From Hydrogenispora ethanolica (lineage in GTDB: Bacteria > Bacillota > UBA4882 > UBA8346): 64,000 nt of DNA. This document shows, one piece after another, positions 17,107 through 25,097 of this stretch (its first letter is position 1; each line of letters opens with the position of its first letter). The notes beneath the pieces were generated by a model. The model did not search any database. It saw nothing but the letters and a program-made list of their open reading frames with translations, and was not told the origin of the DNA. The position numbers and the translations under genes are program-made. The DNA lies in the NCBI RefSeq assembly GCF_004340685.1, contig NZ_SLUN01000008.1, forward strand, positions 62,001 through 126,000, given 5' to 3'.

Positions 17107-18915
17107 TTGCGGGAGTCTTTTAAAAATTATGAACGGAGAAGTCGGGCTTACCAAAAGTGCGCAGCCAAGGCGGAGACGGCGTTCAACCGCTGGTATCGCT
17201 GGAAAATTTTCATCTTTTGGGGCGGCCTGTTCCTTTTGGGGCTGGCGTTTATGGTCAAGAGTTTTCCCATGGGCGGCGCGGCGCTGGTTTTGGGGATATT
17301 CCTCTTTATTGCGGTGGATGTTTGGCAGGTCAAGGCCATGACCCGGCAGCGCCTGGCCGGCGCTTTGGAGACGATCAACGCCAATTGTTGCAAACGGTTG
17401 AACGGCGAATGGAGCGGTTTTCAGGATCAAGGAGCCGATTTTCAGACGGAAGACCACCAATTTGCCGGCGATTTGGATGTTTTTGGCCCGGATTCGTTGT
17501 TTCAATGGTTGAATACTGCCGGAACGTTTCACGGCAGGAGGCAATTGGCGCGTTGGTTGACCCATCCTCCCGAGTCCGGGGCGGTAATTCGCGAGCGGCA
17601 AGAGGCCGTCACGGAACTGGCCGGCCATCTTGGCTGGCGCCAGCGGCTGATGGCCGAAGCGGTATATCTGGCCGATCTGAAACGGGATCCGGAAACGTTG
17701 ATCGCCTGGGCCAATGACCGGCATTCACTGGCCGATCTGCCGTGGTTATGGTCTGCGGTGCGGCTATTGCCGATCGTGACGGCTGTCTTCCTGATCACGG
17801 CCTATCTTTTGAAGATCTCCTTTTATCTTCCCGGCGCCGTCATCCTGCTTCAATATCTGTTGCTCCGGTATCGCCGCCGCGAGCGGGAGAGCATCCTGGA
17901 ACGGATCGCTCCCTACCATCAGCAACTTCAAAGCTATGCCAAGCTATTCGAGGTGATGGAGTCACGCCGTTTTCAGTCTTCGTTTCTGGTGCGCTTGCAG
18001 ACCGAGATCCGGTCCAAAGGCAGGCCGGTATACCGTCAGATTCAGCGGTTGGCCAAGATTGCCGATGCCGTATCCAATCGGCACAATGCCTTTTATTTCT
18101 TTCTCAATGTGCTGACGCTCTGGGATTACCAATGTTTCTTCGCCCTGGCGGACTGGAAGGAGCGGTCGGGAAGCCGTCTGCGCCGTTGGTTCGAGGTGCT
18201 CGGCGAGATGGAAGCCCTCGCCTCGCTGGCGGTGGTCCGGTATGATCATCCCGCATGGGCGATACCCGGTATTCTGGAAGGGGAGCCGGTTTATCTGGCG
18301 CTGGAACTCGGCCATCCATTGCTTCCGGAAAACCGGGTTTGCAATGATCTGGTGCTCAACCGGCCCTCCGGGGTTCTCCTGGTCACCGGATCAAATATGT
18401 CGGGAAAGAGCACGTTTCTACGAACCGCCGGGATCAATCTGATTTTGGCCTATGCCGGTTCTCCCGTCTGTGCCCGCGAACTGACCTGTTCCTTGATGGA
18501 AATGCATACCTGCATGCGGGTCGGCGATAATTTGAGCCGGCATATTTCCAGCTTTTATGCGGAAGTTTTGCGGGTGAAACAGATTGTCGATGCCGCAGCT
18601 GCCGGCCACAAGGTCTTTTTTCTGCTGGATGAGATCTTTAAAGGAACCAATTCCAAGGACCGCCATACCGGAGCGCGGATTTTGATTAAGAAACTGAGCC
18701 GGGCCGGGGCGATTGGAATGGTCTCCACCCACGATTTGGAGCTGGCCGATTTGGAAGAGGAGACCGGGGGAAGAATTAAAAACTGCCATTTTCAGGAGCA
18801 GTACCGGGAGCACGAGATTTTATTCGATTTTAAGCTCCGGCCGGGGGTTTCCACAACCCGCAATGCACTTTACCTGCTCCGGGCAGCCGGGATTACTGTC
18901 GACGATCCGGAGTGA
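17107..18915 (+). CDS. Membrane-anchored MutS-like ATPase
   Basis: About 602 residues. Two hydrophobic segments near the N-terminus (about 34-52 and 56-72) and two near 215-255 predict a membrane protein. The C-terminal third is a MutS-type ABC ATPase: Walker A TGSNMSGKST (about 427-436), Walker B LLDEIFKGTN (506-515) and STHD switch. The mismatch-recognition and connector domains of MutS1 are absent, so mismatch repair is unlikely; membrane MutS homologues are of unknown function. TTG 17107 is chosen because GAGGTGA lies 6 nt upstream; an in-frame TTG at 17062 has no ribosome site. Monocistronic. Confidence 0.85.
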   Translation: MRESFKNYERRSRAYQKCAAKAETAFNRWYRWKIFIFWGGLFLLGLAFMVKSFPMGGAALVLGIFLFIAVDVWQVKAMTRQRLAGALETINANCCKRLNGEWSGFQDQGADFQTEDHQFAGDLDVFGPDSLFQWLNTAGTFHGRRQLARWLTHPPESGAVIRERQEAVTELAGHLGWRQRLMAEAVYLADLKRDPETLIAWANDRHSLADLPWLWSAVRLLPIVTAVFLITAYLLKISFYLPGAVILLQYLLLRYRRRERESILERIAPYHQQLQSYAKLFEVMESRRFQSSFLVRLQTEIRSKGRPVYRQIQRLAKIADAVSNRHNAFYFFLNVLTLWDYQCFFALADWKERSGSRLRRWFEVLGEMEALASLAVVRYDHPAWAIPGILEGEPVYLALELGHPLLPENRVCNDLVLNRPSGVLLVTGSNMSGKSTFLRTAGINLILAYAGSPVCARELTCSLMEMHTCMRVGDNLSRHISSFYAEVLRVKQIVDAAAAGHKVFFLLDEIFKGTNSKDRHTGARILIKKLSRAGAIGMVSTHDLELADLEEETGGRIKNCHFQEQYREHEILFDFKLRPGVSTTRNALYLLRAAGITVDDPE

Positions 18916-19160
18916 GCGGATATTCCGGACCGACTTGCAATCCATTCCAAATCATCATTTGGAATAAATATCATTGGATAAGAAGGAAAATAAAGTTATT
19001 TGTTGAATAACATACCAGCTAAAACAATGTTGCCGCGGAGCGGATGTCTGGGTACCCAACAATTTGCAACTATTGTAATGTTTCATTCCTGACCTGAGTT
19101 CGCGTTAAGCACGTTTCGCTTTTGATTTTAAAGTAAAATTTGGGAGAGAGGAGCAAGCTG

Positions 19161-19865
19161 ATGGCAAGAGCGAGAATGGGGTTGGATGAAGTTCTCAAAA
19201 ATCTAAAGGTGGCGGCCGTTCCGCGAGCCGAGGAAGGGGTCCGGGCCGGATTGACGACGCGGAGCGCTTATGGAGTTTCCATCCCTACGTTGCGAAAACT
19301 GGCAAGGGCAATCGGTCGGAATCATCTCCTGGCACAACGGCTTTGGGAGATCGAGATCCGGGAGACCCGGCTGTTGGCCGGAATGATTGCCGATCCCGAC
19401 CAGGTAACCGTGGAGTTGATGGAAAAATGGCTCGCTGCCGTTGCGGATCAGGAACTCTGTGATCAGACCTGTATGAATCTGTTTGAAAAGACCTGCTTGG
19501 CTTATTCCAAAGCGGTCGAGTGGAGTTCCCGTCCGGAAGAGTTCGTCAAGCGCGCTGGTTTTGTCATGATGGCCCGCTTGGCGATGAACGGGAGACAGAT
19601 GGTGGATGCGCATTTCCTGGCCTTTTTGCCGCTGATCGAGAAAGAAGCGACGGATAACCGGCTCGCCGTCAGAAAAGCGCTGAGTTGGGCTTTACGGAAG
19701 ATTGGCAAGCGGAATGAGTACCTAAACGAGCAGGCGATCGTCGTTGCGCTGCGGCTCAAGCAAATGGAGAATCAGAGTGCCCGGTGGATTGCGGGGGATG
19801 CCTTGCGTGAACTTCAAGGCGCGGCGGTTTTGGAGCGGCTGGGTAGCCGGGGTTTGGTCTCTTAA
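19161..19865 (+). CDS. DNA alkylation repair protein (AlkD-like HEAT-repeat)
   Basis: 234 residues from an ATG with GAGAGGAG upstream. The helical HEAT-like repeats include GVSIPTLRKLAR, LWEIEIRETRLLAGMI and LSWALRKIGKRNEYLN, typical of the AlkD superfamily. Some AlkD proteins excise N3/N7-alkylpurines, but family members near this type often lack the catalytic Asp, so glycosylase activity is not assured. The unit ends in a terminator; no repair gene is adjacent except the MutS-like gene, which is unrelated in function. Confidence 0.8.
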   Translation: MARARMGLDEVLKNLKVAAVPRAEEGVRAGLTTRSAYGVSIPTLRKLARAIGRNHLLAQRLWEIEIRETRLLAGMIADPDQVTVELMEKWLAAVADQELCDQTCMNLFEKTCLAYSKAVEWSSRPEEFVKRAGFVMMARLAMNGRQMVDAHFLAFLPLIEKEATDNRLAVRKALSWALRKIGKRNEYLNEQAIVVALRLKQMENQSARWIAGDALRELQGAAVLERLGSRGLVS

Positions 19866-19914
19866 GTACACAAGCAGAATTTTCTCGAATTTGGCTTTAT
19901 TATATTTTCCGTTG

Positions 19915-19943
19915 AACCGGCACCCAGCAAAGCCGGTTTTTTG
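19915..19943 (+). terminator. Terminator after the AlkD-like gene
   Basis: AACCGGC pairs with GCCGGTT, followed by TTTTG. Confidence 0.8.
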
Positions 19944-19952
19944 TCAGGCGAT

Positions 19953-20087
19953 TTAAAAGCCATGTGATAAAGTCCTCTAATTCAGAAATCATCCTTTCAA
20001 TGGACTAAAAAACGACTTTATCACTTGCTTTTCTGAGCTTTTGTGTTCACCCTGGCCTTCGGACAGGGTTTATCACAACGCTTTTAA
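19953..20087 (-). repeat. R1 element, copy 2
   Basis: Full copy in reverse orientation, bounded by TTAAAAGCCATGTGATAA and TTATCACAACGCTTTTAA. The inner hairpin is CCCTGGCCTTCGGACAGGG. It separates the AlkD-like gene from the sheath gene. Confidence 0.85.
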
Positions 20088-20178
20088 AAACGATTGAGTC
20101 AGAGCAATTGGACACTGCTCCAAAAGCTCAAGCTTGACGATTTGGAACTCTGATTTTAAGGGATGAGGAAGTGAAAAA

Positions 20179-21351
20179 ATGTTGAGACAAGCGGAGTCTT
20201 TACCGGCTCTTCATTTGGAAACTGGAGCCGAACTTCCAACCATTCAAAAAGCCCCGACCGGAATCGGCGCGTTTATCGGCATCACGCAGGACGGTCCTTT
20301 AAACCGGGCGGTCCGTTTAACGGGTATTGCCGATTTTCTAACGGTCTTCGGTGATTTTAACCCTGCCGTGGAGGCAGGGTACGCAGTCTCGCAATTTTTC
20401 AAGAATGGCGGCAGGGAAGCGTGGTTCGTCCGGGTCGGACGGGACAGCCGGGCGTCGGACATCGTCGGCAACAGTGCGGACGGGACTGGAATCTTCGCCT
20501 TGGATGCGGTTGATCTTTTTAATCTGCTTTGTATCCCGGCGCTCAGTCATTTGCCCGATTGGGAACTGCAGTCGGCCCTGGCTCCGATCCGCCAATACTG
20601 TCAGAGCCGGCGCGGAATGCTGCTGTTTGATCTGCCGCCGGAGCTCGTCGAACCCAATGGGGTCAAACGCTGGTTGGCGGAACACGAATCATTGCGCCAT
20701 CCGAATGTGATTAGCTTTTTCCCCCGTTTGAAGATTGTCGATCCCTTGAACATGAACCTGCATCGCTTGATTGGACCCAGTGGAACGATTGCCGGGGCCT
20801 TTGCCCGGCACGATTTCAATCATCAGGTCTGGTCCGAACCCTGCGGCGGCGAATTGCCGCTGCTGGGAGTGATGGGCTTGGGATACAGCCTCAGCGATGA
20901 AGAGGCGGCTTTTTTAAATTCGTTGGGCATCAATGGCCTGCGCAAATTCGGGGAGTTTGGAACGGTCATTGCCGGTTCCAGAACGACTATCCAGGCGGAA
21001 GCCTCCGATTCCAACTGGCGTTCCATTGCGGCGCGCCGCTTGTCTTTCATGATTCAGGAGAGTTTGCATCGCGGCACGGAATGGGTCTCCGACAGGTGGA
21101 ACGATGAAAAACTCTGGGAGCAACTCCGGGAGCAAGTCAGTGCTTTTATGCAACAATTGTACGAGGAACAGGCGTTCCAAGGAACGACTGCGGCTGACTC
21201 ATTCTTTGTGAAATGCGACGCGGAGACCAATCCCTCCGCCGAACAGGACCGCGGCCGGGTTTTACTGTGGGCCGGATTTGCTCCTTCCGAGCCTGGGAAG
21301 TTTGTAATCCTGAAGCTATGCCGGCGCGCAAAAAAGCAGCGGTTGGCATGA
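20179..21351 (+). CDS. Orphan contractile-tail sheath protein
   Basis: 390 residues resembling phage/contractile injection system tail sheath proteins: an N-terminal GIGAFIGITQDGPLNRAV segment (sheath proteins often begin with GV.AFIG...GP), a middle Rossmann-like domain and a C-terminal block with GINGLRKFGEFGTVIAGSRT (compare G.N.IR...G..VWGART), then a helical end. TTG- and ATG-rich surroundings carry no tube, baseplate, AAA or spike gene. It may be an exapted sheath protein working alone or with distant partners. The ribosome site (GGATGAGGAAG) is moderate. Confidence 0.8.
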   Translation: MLRQAESLPALHLETGAELPTIQKAPTGIGAFIGITQDGPLNRAVRLTGIADFLTVFGDFNPAVEAGYAVSQFFKNGGREAWFVRVGRDSRASDIVGNSADGTGIFALDAVDLFNLLCIPALSHLPDWELQSALAPIRQYCQSRRGMLLFDLPPELVEPNGVKRWLAEHESLRHPNVISFFPRLKIVDPLNMNLHRLIGPSGTIAGAFARHDFNHQVWSEPCGGELPLLGVMGLGYSLSDEEAAFLNSLGINGLRKFGEFGTVIAGSRTTIQAEASDSNWRSIAARRLSFMIQESLHRGTEWVSDRWNDEKLWEQLREQVSAFMQQLYEEQAFQGTTAADSFFVKCDAETNPSAEQDRGRVLLWAGFAPSEPGKFVILKLCRRAKKQRLA

Positions 21352-21458
21352 TTCTTATGCTATAACCCAAAGAACTGTCGGGTTTTAACAAATCGAGGCT
21401 GGCGGATTGCATCCGAAATGGTATAATCATGGGTGTGGCTGAGGCGAGGTGATCTGCA

Positions 21459-21998
21459 GTGCGCTTGAAATCCTTGGATGAACGGATTCAGCTGATACAG
21501 GGGGATATTACCCGGCTCAAAGTGGATGCGATTGTCAATGCGGCGAACCGTGGACTATGGGGCGGCGGCGGAGTAGACGGAGCGATCCATCGGGCCGCGG
21601 GTCCGGAGCTGAGCGAGGCCTGTGGAAGGATTCGCAACGTCCAAGGGGGATGCCCGACTGGGGAGGCGGTCATTACGCCTGCCGGCAGACTGGCGGCGAG
21701 ATATGTGATCCATACGGTTGGCCCGGTTTGGAACGGCGGCGGAGAGAATGAGGTTGAGTTACTAGCCGCTTGTTATCGGAATAGTCTGAAATTGGCGGTG
21801 GACCACGCTGTCAAGACCATCGCATTTCCGAATATCAGTACGGGAGTATACCGTTTTCCCAAGAAATTGGCCGCTGGGATCGCTCTACGGGAGATTGGGG
21901 ACTTTCTACGGCAAGATCGAAATTTGGAAGCAGTGATGCTGGTCTGCTTCGATGCGGAAAATTATGCGATCTACTTGCAATGGAACGGGAGAGAATAA
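21459..21998 (+). CDS. Macrodomain protein (O-acetyl-ADP-ribose deacetylase type)
   Basis: A 179-residue single macrodomain. Motifs: [23 protein letters not shown] (ADP-ribose cradle, about 24-47), IHTVGP, and the ISTGVYRFP loop. MacroD-type enzymes remove acetyl from O-acetyl-ADP-ribose or ADP-ribose from acidic residues. GTG start with GAGGTGA upstream. No partner sirtuin or ADP-ribosyltransferase is near. Confidence 0.92.
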   Translation: MRLKSLDERIQLIQGDITRLKVDAIVNAANRGLWGGGGVDGAIHRAAGPELSEACGRIRNVQGGCPTGEAVITPAGRLAARYVIHTVGPVWNGGGENEVELLAACYRNSLKLAVDHAVKTIAFPNISTGVYRFPKKLAAGIALREIGDFLRQDRNLEAVMLVCFDAENYAIYLQWNGRE

Positions 21999-22298
21999 GT
22001 CCGGTCGGCCCGGACCGGGCTTGGAAATGAACCGCTCAGATTGCAGGTTGCCGGGAATTGCGGCGTTTCGGGAAATTCATGAGTCTGGCAACAGCCTTTG
22101 GAGCACAATAAAGGGAACAGGCTCCCGATAGGCGATGACAGAGGACCGAAGCGTATCGGGATCATTAAAGAATTTCTCGCCGGAGCGCCGACTATCATGA
22201 GGCTATTCTTTCAAGATTCGGAGCGACGAAATGACGGGTCTCCCCTGACAGCGGAATTGCCGGTGTTAAGCTGAAATGAAAAGACAAAGGAGTTATGA
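21999..22298. other. Intergenic region
   Basis: About 300 bp with no supported gene, terminator or clear promoter. AAAGGAG before 22299 is the ribosome site of the next gene. Confidence 0.4.
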
Positions 22299-23483
22299 AT
22301 GGAAGAACAACAAGTCGCAATTTATCTGGATTTCGAAAATCTGGCGATCTCCGCCGAAGAGGTATATCCCTCCAAGGATAAACCTCTGGTGATGCAGCCG
22401 ATTGTCGATTATGCCACGACTCAGGGAAATGTTTGCATTAAGAAAGCGTATGCCGACTGGTCCAAAGACACATTCTCCCAATATCAAAACGTACTGATGG
22501 AGCAAGGTTTCGAGCTGGTCCATTTGCCGGCCACTAATCTTCAGGGCAAGAATGGCTCCGATGTTCGGCTGGCCATCGATGTGATGGAAAATTTGGAGTT
22601 ATTCGAGACCATCAACACCATCGTGCTGGGTTCCGGCGACACCGACTTTGTGCCATTGATCCAGCGGGTCCGGGCCCGGGGGATCAAAGTGATCAGCATC
22701 GGTTTCGATCACAGTGTGGGCAACCTGGTCAAGAATAACAGTGCCGAATTCAAATCGCTCGAAGAGTTAATCGGCAAGCCGGAGGCAAATTCGTTATCCT
22801 CCGACTTGGTGCAGGAGCGGGATATCTCCTATGGGCGGGAGTTATTGATCCGTTATATCCGTAACCGCAATAATGATGAGCCGGTCTTGTTGGCAACGCT
22901 AAAGCAGGATCTGCTGCGGTTGGACCCTTCCTTCTCCGAGAAGAAACTGGGGTTCTCCTCATTCAAAAAGTTTATCAATTCATTCCTCGGCAATCTGGTC
23001 AACCGGGTCGATCAGACAGAGAAGGACGGCTTGCTCTTGGTTTACCTCAATGACGTGGACATTCCGCAAAACAAGCGGACTAACTTGAAAGAAGAAGCCC
23101 AGGCCTTTTTGGCCAAGAACATCCGTTTCCAGAAGAATAAAGAAAAACGGCTGGCCATTTCCAAGTTTCTGATCGATGAATATAAAGAGAACAAAGAGAT
23201 GACCATGAGCCAGATGATCGATTTCACCAGCGAAAAGATGAAGAATCTGGCCAAAGTCGATATCCGGAAGTTCATCAACCTGCTCTTCTCCGGCAAGGCC
23301 TTCGAGCAGATCGAAAAAGGGCGCCAACGTCCATTGCTGTTCCGTCCGATTAAGCTGCGGGGAACCGTCAATAACCCGGAGACGCTCGAACAGATCTATA
23401 TCAACCGGGTCGTGGAGATCCTCAAAAACCGCTACTCCGCTCTGACCGACGACGATATCAAGGCGTTATTGGAACGGAAATGA
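22299..23483 (+). CDS. NYN-domain nuclease-like protein with C-terminal OST-HTH-like region
   Basis: 394 residues. The N-terminal NYN (PIN-like, LabA/DUF88) domain, about 1-150, has acidic residues Asp11 (YLDFEN), Asp88, Asp94 (RLAIDVM) and Asp114/Asp116 (GSGDTDF), the layout expected of a metal-dependent RNase. The following region (about 170-250; ISYGRELLIRYI ... GFSSFKKFINSF) looks like an OST-HTH/LOTUS RNA-binding domain, and a charged helical region follows. RNA cleavage or binding is inferred from the family. AAAGGAG precedes the ATG. Confidence 0.85.
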   Translation: MEEQQVAIYLDFENLAISAEEVYPSKDKPLVMQPIVDYATTQGNVCIKKAYADWSKDTFSQYQNVLMEQGFELVHLPATNLQGKNGSDVRLAIDVMENLELFETINTIVLGSGDTDFVPLIQRVRARGIKVISIGFDHSVGNLVKNNSAEFKSLEELIGKPEANSLSSDLVQERDISYGRELLIRYIRNRNNDEPVLLATLKQDLLRLDPSFSEKKLGFSSFKKFINSFLGNLVNRVDQTEKDGLLLVYLNDVDIPQNKRTNLKEEAQAFLAKNIRFQKNKEKRLAISKFLIDEYKENKEMTMSQMIDFTSEKMKNLAKVDIRKFINLLFSGKAFEQIEKGRQRPLLFRPIKLRGTVNNPETLEQIYINRVVEILKNRYSALTDDDIKALLERK

Positions 23484-23531
23484 CGGTGACCCCCCCAAAA
23501 ACGGAGCGCGTGAACGAAGGGAGACGCATCA

Positions 23532-23858
23532 ATGATTGTCCGATCATGGCATGGTGTGGTGCCGGCCGCTCAAGGCGAGGCTTTCCGGGACTATCTGCTT
23601 CGGACCGGCGTGGCTGAAACTCAGGCGATACCCGGCAACCGGGGGTCTTATATTCACAGCCGGGAGCGGGATGGTTGGGAGCATTTCTTTATGGTGTCTT
23701 ATTGGGACAATTGGGAGGCGATCCGGATTTTTGCCGGTCCCGATCCGCAAATCGCGGTGGATTATCCGGAGGACCGGAAGTTCGGCCTGATTGCCGATCC
23801 GATCGTACTCCATCATGAGGTAGTCGGAGCGCCCGCCGGTTTTCCCGGCTTCGACTAA
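23532..23858 (+). CDS. Antibiotic-biosynthesis-monooxygenase-like (ABM) domain protein
   Basis: A 108-residue dimeric alpha/beta-barrel protein: MIVRSWHGVVP..., the GSYIHSRERDGWEHFFMVSYWDNWEAIRIFAG core, and a C-terminal strand. Proteins of this fold include haem-degrading and quinol monooxygenases, but many have no known activity. AAGGGAG precedes the ATG. It lies 48 bp after the NYN gene and may be co-transcribed. Confidence 0.8.
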   Translation: MIVRSWHGVVPAAQGEAFRDYLLRTGVAETQAIPGNRGSYIHSRERDGWEHFFMVSYWDNWEAIRIFAGPDPQIAVDYPEDRKFGLIADPIVLHHEVVGAPAGFPGFD

Positions 23859-24057
23859 CCTGGGATCCCGCAATGAAGGCTGCTGCGCCAAGCATGGGCA
23901 GCCTTTAAGATTGCCGTGGCGCTTTGCCCATGGAGATAGTTGTTTCGTCCGGCCGAATCCGTCGTTCGCCAGCAGGTTTGAAATATTCGTAACGGCTCAA
24001 ATCTTGTACAATAAAAGTCAGAAAGCAGTTGCCCTTCAAAAGGAGATTTGCGATAAT

Positions 24058-24336
24058 CAATGAGAGAGCTTGCTCAATCGTTTAGCAAGCTTGTTTTGTG
24101 AATGAGAGAGCTTGCTCAGTCACTCAGCAAGCTCATTTTGTGAATAAGAGAGCTCGCTCAGTCGTTCAGCAAGCTTGTTTTGTGAATAAGAGAGCTCGCT
24201 CAGTCGTTCGGCAAGCTCTTTTTGTGGATAAGAGAGCTCGCTCAGTCGTTCAGCAAGCTCATTTTGTGAATAAGCGAGCTTGTTCAGTCGCTCGGCAAGC
24301 TCTTTTTGTGGATAGGTGATCTGTTCCTGTGGATAA
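24058..24336 (+). repeat. Array B1: 42/21-bp phased repeats with DnaA-box-like 9-mers
   Basis: 42-bp units each hold a hairpin (for example GAGCTTGCT and AGCAAGCTC around 9 nt) and one DnaA-box-like 9-mer. Reading the plus strand, TGTGGATAA (complement of TTATCCACA) is at 24223 and 24328, TGTGAATAA at 24139, 24181 and 24265, and one-mismatch forms at 24097 and 24307. Spacings are 42, 42, 42, 42, 42 and 21 bp, so all boxes face the same side of the helix. No gene is supported; the frame running through it lacks a ribosome site. Confidence 0.85.
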
Positions 24337-24412
24337 ATGGAGTCATTGAACGCGGTTAACGGTCCCGGCTGTTGACAGTCGGGAATTCCAGATCTGAAAG
24401 GAGATATTCAAC

Positions 24413-25033
24413 ATGATTCGCGCTTTTGTATTCGATTTAGGGAACGTACTGATCCGCATCCTCCCGGAGCGGATCTTTCAAAACTGGGGGGAACAATCCG
24501 GGCTAGATTGGCGAGAGATTTATGCCCGGTTCCGTTTTGACGAGGTTCATGATGCGTTTGAACGGGGCGAAGTGGCTCCGGCGCAATTCTTGGCCCATAT
24601 TCGTCAGACCTATGATCTGCCCTTAACCGACGCGCAGTTGGAGCAAGGTTGGAATGCCATTTTTGTCGGCGAGGTCCCTGGCGTCACCGGATTGATTCGC
24701 GCTTTAAAATCACATTACCGCGTAGTCGCATTAAGCAACACCAATGCAATCCATGTGCCATTCTTCAAGGCCGCTTATGAAGAAACATTGCGGGACCTGG
24801 AATATGTCTTCGCCTCCAACGAGATCGGCACCCGCAAACCGGAAGCCCAGGCTTACCAGACGGTTATGGACTATCTGCAGATGCGTCCCGAGGAATTGGT
24901 CTTCCTGGATGACAACGCTGCTAATGTCCGAGCTGCCCGGGCTATTGGGATGCAGGCGATTGAATTTACCGCAGTGGAGGAGGCTCTCGCCGAGCTGTGC
25001 AAGCTCGGAATTGATCAGACGCAGGCATCCTAG
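24413..25033 (+). CDS. HAD-family hydrolase (YihX-like)
   Basis: 206 residues. Motif I is FDLGNVL with nucleophile Asp8 and no second Asp at +2 (Gly-Asn), as in the YihX/HAD-IA-v3 type; motif II LSNTN; motif III Lys in RKPE; motif IV FLDDN. YihX-type enzymes hydrolyse sugar phosphates such as glucose-1-phosphate. AAAGGAGA precedes the ATG. The next gene, an ABC-F ATPase, follows in the same direction. Confidence 0.88.
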   Translation: MIRAFVFDLGNVLIRILPERIFQNWGEQSGLDWREIYARFRFDEVHDAFERGEVAPAQFLAHIRQTYDLPLTDAQLEQGWNAIFVGEVPGVTGLIRALKSHYRVVALSNTNAIHVPFFKAAYEETLRDLEYVFASNEIGTRKPEAQAYQTVMDYLQMRPEELVFLDDNAANVRAARAIGMQAIEFTAVEEALAELCKLGIDQTQAS

Positions 25034-25097
25034 GGAAAGAGCTCGCCGTAATGATTGACTTGGACAAAGTAAAGATGATAGGACAACGTGAGGTAAA

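Noticed and set aside
20179-21351. Prophage
   Set aside because: A single sheath-like gene between housekeeping genes; no integrase, capsid, terminase or attachment sites were found.
24098-24319. Repeat protein with 7/14-residue units (NKRARSVVQQACFV)
   Set aside because: The frame is explained by the 21/42-bp DNA repeat, which is a multiple of three. There is no ribosome site, and the DNA features (hairpins, 9-mers) are better conserved than a protein pattern.
24058-24336. CRISPR array
   Set aside because: Units are contiguous 42-bp repeats without unique spacers, and no cas genes are present.
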